The translations under genes and the position numbers were made by a program. Of a stretch of 49,528 bases of DNA, positions 43,296-49,528 are shown in pieces. The stretch is from contig DAOOWV010000005.1 of assembly GCA_035371485.1 (NCBI GenBank), forward strand, positions 1 through 49,528, in the 5' to 3' direction. A model generated the notes under the pieces. That model saw nothing but the letters and a program-made list of their open reading frames with translations. It was not told where the DNA came from and made no database searches. Position 1 is the first letter of the stretch; each line of letters begins with the position of its first letter. Source of the DNA: DAOOWV01 sp035371485 (GTDB lineage Bacteria; Patescibacteriota; Dojkabacteria; JAFGLO01).

Positions 43296-45014
43296 TTATT
43301 TTACAGGATCAAGTCCTCCTTCATTGAATGGGTTACATCTAATAATCCTGTAAACTCCCAAAATAACTCCTCTTATTGCGCCTTTTTTTTGAAGTGATTC
43401 CTTCATATATTCAGAGCAGCTTGGGTGAAAAATACAGATTCTAAATTTATCTGGATTTGCCCAAAAAGCATGGTCAAATGAGAAGAATTTTTGATATATT
43501 GTAATAAAAGCAATTAATATAAAGACGGTTACTGAGTTTAATGATAAATTATACGTTTTTTTATCTTTCTCGATATAGAACATTGCAAGTCCAAACCAAA
43601 ACCAAACCATGGGGGTAAAAAAGCCATAATAATAAATCATGCCAATAATGAATGTAAGTGGTATAAATTTTATACAAAGGGAGATGTATTCCGTTTTACT
43701 TAGGTTTCTTATTGATGTTATTACTGCCCAAAAAATATAATAAATAAAAAATGTAAGATAAAAAGTTATTCCAAGCCAACCTTGCTCTGCATATAGTAGA
43801 GCAAACCACGAGTGAGGATCGGTGTTTTGTACTGATTCGTCAATATATTTGTTGTAGAAGTTATGATAGTTCCCAATACCTGTACCCCACCCAAATGTAG
43901 CTTTAGTTCCGATTCGTAATGCATTTCTAATTAAATAAAAATGTTGCATTGCTGAACTGTCTTGCTCTACATCAAGACGTGAACCAATTAATGACTGTCC
44001 ATATTTTTTTACATTTTCGTTTTGAATAACTTTGGGATACATTATTAAACTAATTAATACAAAAACCGAAGTTAGCAGAAGTGTGATCAAAATTGGCTTA
44101 AATGATTTCCTCTTTATGCTTTCTGAAATGATGACAAAAACAAATATGTACAAAACAGGTATTATTATTCCCATGATTGCCGAACGTGAGAATGAGGTAA
44201 TGGATGTAATAATTGCAAATAATATAATTGTTATAAGTAAAATAGATTTAATAATCTTTCCTTTTTTACTTTCCTTTTTTGAAAGTATAATCGAGACTAA
44301 TTTTCCGAAAAGAATTAGAATACATGCGTTTATAAAAAAACTGTGCATATTAACATCCCCAAAAAGTCCAATTGTTCTTGGAAAAAAATTTCCACTGATA
44401 CCGATTGCTTGCTCGGTTAGTGAAAGTCCTCTAATTTTCAAAATGTTGTGATCAATGTTTAAAAATGTTGCACAGTGATTTATTGTACAATCGATCCTTT
44501 GTAATACCGCTAATATAGTATTTAAAATTATTCCAACTGATAAGCCTTCAATTATAAAATGAATGTGTTTTTGAGAGATTTTCAGTGCAACATAAACATT
44601 AAAAGCTGTCAAAAACATAAGAATTCTTGTTGCTACGCCCACTAATCCTAACAATAGATTGTCCGCCCAAACTAGTGAAGTTATGTCCACCAATAATAGA
44701 ACAGACAACCATTTTATGAATTTGTCTTTTCCATATTCTTTTACAGCCTGAGTTATGAGGTTTTGGGTTGTCCTATTTTTTTTAGGAACTTTACGAATTA
44801 GTTCAATCAAATTAGAAATGGTGTATATTGGTATAACAATTATAGAGATTTGAATGCTTCTCATTAGCTTTGGAATGAAAATCCCATATCTGTGAATAAA
44901 AAGAGATATGGATAAAAGCGTACTTTTGACATATTTAGTGCGAAACACAAAATACGAAAAAGTAATACTAACAAATATGAGAAATGCTATATATATATTG
45001 TAATATTCTGTCAT
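43296..45014 (-). CDS. O-antigen-ligase-like polymerase fused to a C-terminal YidD domain
   Basis: 572 residues. Residues ~1-490 have about 12 hydrophobic segments and the Wzy_C-type loop FGWGTGIGNYHNFYNKY with DPHSWFALLYAEQGWLG, as in O-antigen ligases/polymerases. The last ~68 residues (from about 505) are a complete YidD domain: TIYQKFFS, FHPSCSEYMKESL, GAIRGVILGVYRIIRCNPF and GGLDPVK. YidD normally is a separate 70-90 aa membrane-insertion factor between rnpA and yidC, where it is missing here. The frame is continuous across the junction. It overlaps galU by 4 nt, consistent with envelope polysaccharide synthesis. Confidence 0.85.
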   Translation of the reverse strand: MTEYYNIYIAFLIFVSITFSYFVFRTKYVKSTLLSISLFIHRYGIFIPKLMRSIQISIIVIPIYTISNLIELIRKVPKKNRTTQNLITQAVKEYGKDKFIKWLSVLLLVDITSLVWADNLLLGLVGVATRILMFLTAFNVYVALKISQKHIHFIIEGLSVGIILNTILAVLQRIDCTINHCATFLNIDHNILKIRGLSLTEQAIGISGNFFPRTIGLFGDVNMHSFFINACILILFGKLVSIILSKKESKKGKIIKSILLITIILFAIITSITSFSRSAIMGIIIPVLYIFVFVIISESIKRKSFKPILITLLLTSVFVLISLIMYPKVIQNENVKKYGQSLIGSRLDVEQDSSAMQHFYLIRNALRIGTKATFGWGTGIGNYHNFYNKYIDESVQNTDPHSWFALLYAEQGWLGITFYLTFFIYYIFWAVITSIRNLSKTEYISLCIKFIPLTFIIGMIYYYGFFTPMVWFWFGLAMFYIEKDKKTYNLSLNSVTVFILIAFITIYQKFFSFDHAFWANPDKFRICIFHPSCSEYMKESLQKKGAIRGVILGVYRIIRCNPFNEGGLDPVK

Positions 45015-45901
45015 GTGTTTTGTCTTATTGTGTTAGTCATTAACTCAAGTATTTTATCTTTTAATCTTTCGTCTTTTAATGCATAATTCAAGACTGTTTG
45101 GAGATATTGTATTGGGTCTCCGGTTGTAAACCATTCAGAAATTTCCTCTGTATAAATATTCATTGTCTGTGCCAATTGATGAATTGCGTCTGGTAACCAA
45201 AGTTCATTATCCTTGCCAGTATGTTCTCTAGTCAAATAATTATATACATCATAATCGAGAATATATCTTCCATATGATGCAAGAAATGATGGCGCTTCTT
45301 CAGGAGATGGTTTTTCTACTAGCCTTTCAAGAATTTTTCTTTCTTCATCTCTAAATTTGACACTACCGAATTTAGAAATGTTTTGAGGTTCAACTGGTTT
45401 TACGGCAATAACTCCACCTACATTAGGGTCTGTTTCCTTCAGATGTAAATATTTTTCTCTCAACTGTCCAATTCCACTTTTCTCAGATAAAACAACATCA
45501 TCTCCCCACATTACCGCAAATGGTTCACCTTTGGGTATAAATGGTTTTGCAGCTAAGACTGCTGATCCATTACCATAGGGAAGACTCTTGTGTTGTCTTA
45601 CATATGCAATATCAGCCTTATCGAAAACTTCCATGAATCTTTCATATCTTTCAAATTTCTTGTTGTTTTTTAGATAAGTCTCAAGTTCTGTATTATTATC
45701 AAAATAGTCTTCTACTGCATTATTACCATATCTCGTAACAATAACGATTTGGGTTATTCCTCCTTCAATACACTCTTTAACAATTTCGTGAATTATTGGA
45801 ACATCAATTAGAGGTAACATTTCTTTTGGTATGTTTTTGGTTGCTGGTAAAAAACGTGTTCCATATCCGGCAGCTGTAATTATTGCTTTATTTACATTCA
45901 T
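45011..45901 (-). CDS. galU: UTP-glucose-1-phosphate uridylyltransferase
   Basis: 296 residues. The nucleotide-binding N terminus AAGYGTRFLPATKNIPKEML is the signature of GalU; further VMWGDDVVLS, the sugar-binding EKPSPEEAPS and ELWLPDAI. It makes UDP-glucose for envelope glycans. It is first in a pair with the O-antigen-ligase/YidD fusion (ATGA overlap of 4 nt). No Shine-Dalgarno is visible. Confidence 0.95.
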   Translation of the reverse strand: MNVNKAIITAAGYGTRFLPATKNIPKEMLPLIDVPIIHEIVKECIEGGITQIVIVTRYGNNAVEDYFDNNTELETYLKNNKKFERYERFMEVFDKADIAYVRQHKSLPYGNGSAVLAAKPFIPKGEPFAVMWGDDVVLSEKSGIGQLREKYLHLKETDPNVGGVIAVKPVEPQNISKFGSVKFRDEERKILERLVEKPSPEEAPSFLASYGRYILDYDVYNYLTREHTGKDNELWLPDAIHQLAQTMNIYTEEISEWFTTGDPIQYLQTVLNYALKDERLKDKILELMTNTIRQNT

Positions 45902-45973
45902 TATTGGATGTTATAAATTTATAATTTAATCATTTATATTTTTTGTAGACTGAGTTTTATTCTTACTTTTGTT

Positions 45974-46120
45974 TTTAATAAGCGGCGAACGAGAAAAGCA
46001 CTCGTGAACTCGTGTCCCCTGGATTTCATACGGTTGATTTTGGTAGGGTATGAAACGCATCTCTTCTGTAGTTTTGAGTGTTGGTAGAGACGACCGAACT
46101 TGCGATTCTGCTTGTAGCAG
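45974..46120 (-). repeat. Decayed tRNA-Gly copies downstream of tRNA-Gly
   Basis: A 21-bp exact direct repeat links 45974-45994 to 46138-46158: the tRNA-Gly 3' acceptor strand, half the T arm and its downstream flank, 164 bp apart. Between them 46095-46120 aligns with the tRNA's T-arm and anticodon-arm region with several changes, so at least two broken tRNA-like copies follow the intact gene. TTTCATAC/GTATGAAA around 46026-46054 forms an 8-bp hairpin. The rest of the 45902-46144 gap shows no gene. Confidence 0.6.
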
Positions 46121-46144
46121 GCTATGTTTTGATTATATTTAATA

Positions 46145-46217
46145 AGCGGCGAACGAGATTCGAACTCGCGATCTTCTGCTTGGGAAGCAGACATTCTACC
46201 AACTGAACTATCGCCGC
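46145..46217 (-). tRNA. tRNA-Gly, anticodon CCC
   Basis: A 73-nt cloverleaf: acceptor GCGGCGA/TCGCCGC, D stem GTTC/GAAT, anticodon stem TCTGC/GCAGA with loop TTCCCAA (anticodon CCC), T stem GCGAG/CTCGT with loop TTCGAAT, discriminator T as usual for Gly. CCA is not encoded. It lies between galU and groES. Confidence 0.94.
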
Positions 46218-46288
46218 ACTTTTTAGTAACAGGTTAGTGTCCATGGTGTATTGTTAACTAGTATGAATCTTATCACATGGGCCTCTGC

Positions 46289-46317
46289 TTGACAATCTTA
46301 CATAGAGCAGGTAAAAT
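46289..46317 (+). promoter_or_regulatory. Consensus promoter for groES-groEL, TTGACA-17-TAAAAT
   Basis: A perfect -35 TTGACA (46289-46294), 17-nt spacer and TAAAAT (46312-46317): the strongest promoter in the window. The start would be near 46324, inside the CIRCE-like element. Confidence 0.8.
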
Positions 46318-46342
46318 AGCACTCGATTAGCTTAATTGCTAT
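46316..46342 (+). promoter_or_regulatory. CIRCE-like HrcA operator
   Basis: ATAGCACTC (46316-46324), exactly 9 nt, then AATTGCTAT (46334-46342). The left half matches CIRCE (TTAGCACTC) at 8 of 9 positions; the right half is the inverse of the left at 7 of 9. Its position over the start site fits HrcA repression of groESL. Confidence 0.75.
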
Positions 46343-46375
46343 TGTCGATTTTCATGATTAAATAAATTAATATAA

Positions 46376-46678
46376 ATGTTTATGAGTAATTCTCCTAATA
46401 TTAAGCCACTTGGCACAAGAGTTTTGCTTCAGGTCGTTGAGGAAGAGCAAAAGATTGGATCTCTTCAAATTCCTGACACAGGTAAAGAGAATGAATCAAG
46501 GAAAGCAAAAGTGCTTGCGTTGGGTAGTGGAGTAAATAATAAGGGTAAGAAAGTTGAGTTTAATGTAAAAGTTGGAGATGTTGTTATTTATCGAAAATAT
46601 TCTGGAGATGATATTGAACAGAATGGTGTAAAATACGTCGTTATTGAACAATCGGATATTGTTGCGATTGTTGCTTAA
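46376..46678 (+). CDS. groES: Co-chaperonin GroES
   Basis: 100 residues (or 98 from the ATG at 46382). N-terminal IKPLGTRVLLQVVEEE, the mobile-loop region around QIPDTGKENESRKAKVLALG and the closing YRKYSGDDIEQNGVKYVVIEQSDIVAIV are typical Cpn10. It caps GroEL. It precedes groEL by 32 nt and is controlled by the promoter and CIRCE-like element upstream. The mobile loop is polar, lacking the usual hydrophobic IVL tripeptide. Confidence 0.94.
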   Translation: MFMSNSPNIKPLGTRVLLQVVEEEQKIGSLQIPDTGKENESRKAKVLALGSGVNNKGKKVEFNVKVGDVVIYRKYSGDDIEQNGVKYVVIEQSDIVAIVA

Positions 46679-46710
46679 AAAAACTGTAACTAATTTTATT
46701 CTTATAAAAA

Positions 46711-48336
46711 ATGTCAAAGATGGTTGTACATTCAGATGATGCGAGGATTAAGCTTCTCAAAGGGGCTGAAATTCTTGCAAAGGCCGTTGTAACTACACTT
46801 GGTCCTCATGGACGAAATGTTGCAATTGGAAAATCTTATGGTGGTCCACAAATCACCAAGGACGGTGTTACTGTAGCTAAAGCAATTGATGAACTTAAGG
46901 ATCCAGTGATGAATGCTGGACTTCAATTAATGAAGGATGCTGCCTCCAAAACTGCTGATGTAGCTGGAGATGGTACTACTACTGCGGTTTTGTTTGCCTA
47001 TCATATAGTAACTGAAGGCTTGAAAAATATTGCTGCAGGAGCAAATCCAATGGATATCAGGTTAGGCATTGAAAAGGCTGTTGATGTTGTAACAAAGGAC
47101 TTAAGAAAAAAGGCTAAGACAATAAATACCAAAGAAGAAATTGCGCAAGTAGCTGTTGTTAGTACAAATAATGATAAAGAGTTGGGCGATTTGATTGCTG
47201 AAGTTATGGATAAAGTTGGAAAAGATGGTGTTGTAACCGTAGAGGAATCAAAAACTATTGAAACTTATATTGATTATGTTGAAGGAATGCAGTTTGATAG
47301 AGGGTATATTAGTCCTTATTTTGTTACAGATACAGAAAAGCTTGAGGCTGTTATGGAGAACTGTGCAATTCTTATTACCGACAAGAAACTTAGCACTGTG
47401 CAAGATATTCAACCCTTGGCAGAAAGAATTCTTCAGAATTTGAAGAAGCCTTTGGTCATTATTGCGGATGATGTAGACAACCAAGCTCTTGCAACATTGG
47501 TTTACAACAAATTAAGAGGTGTGTTGCAAGTAGTGGCTGTAAAAGCGCCAGGATTTGGTGACAGAAGGGATGCAATGTTAGAAGATATTGCAATATTGAC
47601 TGGTGGAACTGTAATTTCTGAAAAGACCGGAAGAACACTAGATGGAATTGACATGGAAGATTTAGGAAGTGCTGCAAAAGTAATAGTTGAAAAAGAAAAT
47701 ACAATTATTATTGATGGACGTGGCAAAGATGAAGCAGTGAAGGAAAGAGTAGCTCAAATAAAGAGGGAAATTGATATGGCTACAAGTGACTATGACAAAG
47801 AAAAATTACAAGAAAGATTAGCAAAACTATCAGGTGGTGTTGCTGTAATAAATGTTGGTGGAGCTACTGAAGTTGCATTGAAAGAGCGAAAAGATAGAGT
47901 AGATGATGCTTTACATGCTACAAGAGCTGCATTGGAAGAAGGTGTCGTTTCTGGAGGAGGTGTCGCAGTGTTAGATTCAGTAAAATCACTAGATCAATTA
48001 AAGAATTTACATGGTGACGAATCAGTTGGAGTTGAAATCTTAAGAAGAGCTCTTACAATCCCTGTTCAACAGATTGCAGAAAATGCTGGTAAAAATGGTG
48101 GATTAGTATTATCAAAGTGTGGAAATGGAATTGGATATGATGCAAGAAATGATGAATTTGTTAATATGATGGAGAAGGGAATTATCGACCCTGCAAAGGT
48201 TACTATCTCTGCATTGATACATGGGTCTTCAGTTGCTGCGATGTTGTTGACTACTGAAGCTGTTGTTGTTGATGAACCAGAGAAGGAGAAAGAAATGCTA
48301 ACCCCAGATATGGGAGGTATGGGTGGAATGATGTAA
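46711..48336 (+). CDS. groEL: Chaperonin GroEL
   Basis: 541 residues, normal length. ATP-binding motifs: TLGPHGRNVAIGKSYGGP, TKDGVTVAKAI and AGDGTTTAVLFA; the apical domain includes EGMQFDRGYISPYFVTD; the C-terminal equatorial domain has VSGGGVAVLDSV, and the protein ends in a short GGMGGMM tail. It folds proteins in the double-ring cage with GroES. No Shine-Dalgarno sequence precedes the ATG, although it must be highly translated. A G/C-rich hairpin follows. Confidence 0.97.
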   Translation: MSKMVVHSDDARIKLLKGAEILAKAVVTTLGPHGRNVAIGKSYGGPQITKDGVTVAKAIDELKDPVMNAGLQLMKDAASKTADVAGDGTTTAVLFAYHIVTEGLKNIAAGANPMDIRLGIEKAVDVVTKDLRKKAKTINTKEEIAQVAVVSTNNDKELGDLIAEVMDKVGKDGVVTVEESKTIETYIDYVEGMQFDRGYISPYFVTDTEKLEAVMENCAILITDKKLSTVQDIQPLAERILQNLKKPLVIIADDVDNQALATLVYNKLRGVLQVVAVKAPGFGDRRDAMLEDIAILTGGTVISEKTGRTLDGIDMEDLGSAAKVIVEKENTIIIDGRGKDEAVKERVAQIKREIDMATSDYDKEKLQERLAKLSGGVAVINVGGATEVALKERKDRVDDALHATRAALEEGVVSGGGVAVLDSVKSLDQLKNLHGDESVGVEILRRALTIPVQQIAENAGKNGGLVLSKCGNGIGYDARNDEFVNMMEKGIIDPAKVTISALIHGSSVAAMLLTTEAVVVDEPEKEKEMLTPDMGGMGGMM

Positions 48337-48357
48337 TAAAGTTATTGAGTAATGCAC

Positions 48358-48380
48358 GGGGAGCCAGTGCTTGGTTCCCC
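48358..48380 (+). terminator. Hairpin terminator after groEL
   Basis: GGGGAGCCA (48358-48366) pairs with TGGTTCCCC (48372-48380) around a 5-nt loop, 9 pairs including one G-U. No strong U run follows directly, so termination may be inefficient or the hairpin may protect the 3' end. Confidence 0.65.
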
Positions 48381-48502
48381 ATGTGTTCTAATTTGTGTTA
48401 AAAATTGGTTTTTAATAAGTTGGGTTAATGAATTTTGGTGATATATCTTCAAAAGCTTTTATATGAAGTTCGTTATTACATGGTGCATTATGTTCTTTTT
48501 TT

Positions 48503-48511
48503 TGCTATAAT
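48503..48511 (+). promoter_or_regulatory. Extended -10 promoter, predicted leaderless
   Basis: TGC-TATAAT (TG 48503-48504, TATAAT 48506-48511), the same extended -10 as before sppA, without a good -35. The start is expected within about 2 nt of the ATG at 48520. Confidence 0.55.
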
Positions 48512-48519
48512 AGGCAGCA

Positions 48520-48870
48520 ATGAAAATATTATCAAATATAAACAATATTGATCGACTTGTGGGTTACCTTACAGAGATTGATCCCTCAGGCTCGGGATTT
48601 GATGTAGATCCAAATAAGCCAGTGACAGGTGTGGTTGGATTGGTTTTTCGGATTGCTGTTGGAGCTGGTGGATTTATTGCTACCATATTGGTAATAATGG
48701 GAGGAATAGAGATGCTTACGAGTGCAGGTCAGCCAGATAAAATTAAAGAAGGGCAAGATATCATAATAAATGCGCTTATGGGGTTAGGTTTGCTTCTAAT
48801 GGCAGTAACTGTTGCTACAGTATTTGGCAGTGAAATTCTCGGTTTACCCGGATTTGATCAATTCTTTTAA
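48520..48870 (+). CDS. VirB2/TrbC-like two-helix membrane protein (pilin-like)
   Basis: 116 residues: a polar N terminus of ~35 residues, two hydrophobic helices (about 37-66 and 85-110) joined by a short polar loop (TSAGQPDKIKEGQD). This layout is that of VirB2/TrbC-like pilin subunits, which recur in CPR genomes, often without a full type IV secretion system. No signal-peptide cleavage site is clear. It lies alone between groEL and uvrB with its own promoter, so a pilus role is inferred from topology only. Confidence 0.55.
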   Translation: MKILSNINNIDRLVGYLTEIDPSGSGFDVDPNKPVTGVVGLVFRIAVGAGGFIATILVIMGGIEMLTSAGQPDKIKEGQDIIINALMGLGLLLMAVTVATVFGSEILGLPGFDQFF

Positions 48871-48905
48871 CATTTTCAGACTGACTTTATTTAGCTTTTA
48901 ATAAT

Positions 48906-49528
48906 TTGTTTGATTTGGTTGCAAATTACAAACCTACTGGAGACCAACCTTTTGCTATTGATAAGCTTGTTACTGGTATAAAAAAAGGTTCAAGGGATCA
49001 AGTTCTCCTTGGAGTGACTGGAAGTGGTAAAACTTTTACAATAGCTAATGTAATTGCTCAGGTTAATAAACCAACATTGATTATCAGTCATAATAAAACT
49101 TTGGCTGCTCAACTTTATCAGGAATTTAAAGAATTTTTTCCGAACAACAGCGTACAGTATTTTGTAAGTTATTATGATTATTATCAGCCAGAAGCATATA
49201 TTCCACAAAGAGATTTGTATATTGAGAAGGATTCAAGCATTAATGAAGAAATTGATAAATTAAGATTGGCTACTACATCCGCACTACTTTCGAGAAAAGA
49301 TGTTATTGTTATTTCATCTGTTTCGTGCATATATAATATTGGGTCACCAAAAGAATATCACAACGCGATGCATATCTTTAAGGTTGGGGAAGTAATTTCG
49401 CTGTTGGATATTCAATCGTTTTTAATAGATCTTAGATATGAAAGAAATGAACTTGATTTTTCTCGTGGTACTTTTAGAGTAAGAGGTAATTCTGTTGACA
49501 TCTATCCTTCATATGAAGATATCGGGAT
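48906..49528 (+). CDS. uvrB: UvrABC excinuclease subunit B (3' end outside window)
   Basis: The first ~207 residues of UvrB: FDLVANYKPTGDQPFAI, Walker A LGVTGSGKTFTIANV, HNKTLAAQLYQEFKEFFP, the beta-hairpin region FVSYYDYYQPEAYIPQRDLYIEKD and RFRVRG-like GTFRVRGNSVDIYP. UvrB verifies damage and positions UvrC in nucleotide-excision repair. No ATG is available; TTG at 48906 fits the family start. The frame is open back to 48885. The gene continues beyond base 49528. Confidence 0.93.
   Translation, partial: MFDLVANYKPTGDQPFAIDKLVTGIKKGSRDQVLLGVTGSGKTFTIANVIAQVNKPTLIISHNKTLAAQLYQEFKEFFPNNSVQYFVSYYDYYQPEAYIPQRDLYIEKDSSINEEIDKLRLATTSALLSRKDVIVISSVSCIYNIGSPKEYHNAMHIFKVGEVISLLDIQSFLIDLRYERNELDFSRGTFRVRGNSVDIYPSYEDIG

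Noticed and set aside
46095..46120. Second functional tRNA downstream of tRNA-Gly
   Set aside because: Only the anticodon-arm and T-arm part is recognisable; acceptor and D arms are missing and the anticodon loop is shortened.

Overview
This AT-rich window looks like a chromosomal piece of a Candidate Phyla Radiation (Patescibacteria) bacterium, with Dojkabacteria/Microgenomates-like groups the best guess. The grounds are very tight packing with many 1-20 nt gene overlaps, an archaeal-type UMP kinase, an ATP-dependent DNA ligase, a DUF4012 surface protein, a baseplate-J-like membrane protein beside an FtsA/PilM-like ATPase, a VirB2/TrbC-like two-helix protein, and almost no Shine-Dalgarno sequences. 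Intact genes end in TAA, TAG and TGA, so UGA appears to be a normal stop. The phylum assignment is inference; no 16S rRNA gene is present.

Layout. 1-6.4 kb: the 3' end of an ATPase with a winged helix, then a leftward run ftsH - rnj - pilN - pilO - small membrane protein - UMP kinase. 6.5-12.4 kb: SppA, HAD phosphatase, DNA ligase, MurJ and a DivIC/FtsB-like protein. 12.4-14.2 kb: a pyrrolidone-carboxypeptidase-like gene with an in-frame TGA, a peptidase-E-like gene, a tRNA-Ile with the rare UAU anticodon, and a strongly self-complementary intergenic segment. 14.2-20.8 kb: ksgA, a methyltransferase, rplY, then the oriC-type set rpmH-rnpA-yidC-khpB (no yidD, no dnaA), and pnp. 20.8-27.5 kb: an accessory-looking zone with a frameshifted TrmB-like regulator, a PNPOx-fold protein, an acidic surface protein, a Lon ATPase module without protease, family-4 UDG, a glycosyltransferase and a frameshifted methyltransferase, with repeated sequence words between genes. 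27.5-34 kb: membrane metalloprotease, RpoD, zinc-ribbon protein, DUF4012 and PEGA envelope proteins. 34-43.2 kb: lepA-recF, YtxH and DUF948-like proteins, a tyrosine recombinase with an altered catalytic residue, the FtsA-like/baseplate-J-like pair, and an SDH/ClpP-class protease. 43.3-49.5 kb: an O-antigen-ligase/YidD fusion with galU, tRNA-Gly(CCC) followed by decayed tRNA copies, groES-groEL behind a consensus promoter with a CIRCE-like operator, a VirB2-like protein, and the start of uvrB.

Themes. Most genes serve housekeeping (RNA decay, translation, protein quality control, DNA repair) or envelope construction. Several promoters put the -10 box about 7 nt before the start codon, which predicts leaderless mRNAs. 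Three accessory genes between 12 and 27.5 kb carry one disabling lesion each; two of these look like a missing base in a homopolymer, so assembly error must be excluded. The most notable single items are the O-antigen-ligase/YidD fusion, the tRNA-Ile(UAU) with its odd flanks, the structured intergenic segment next to it, and the protease-less Lon.
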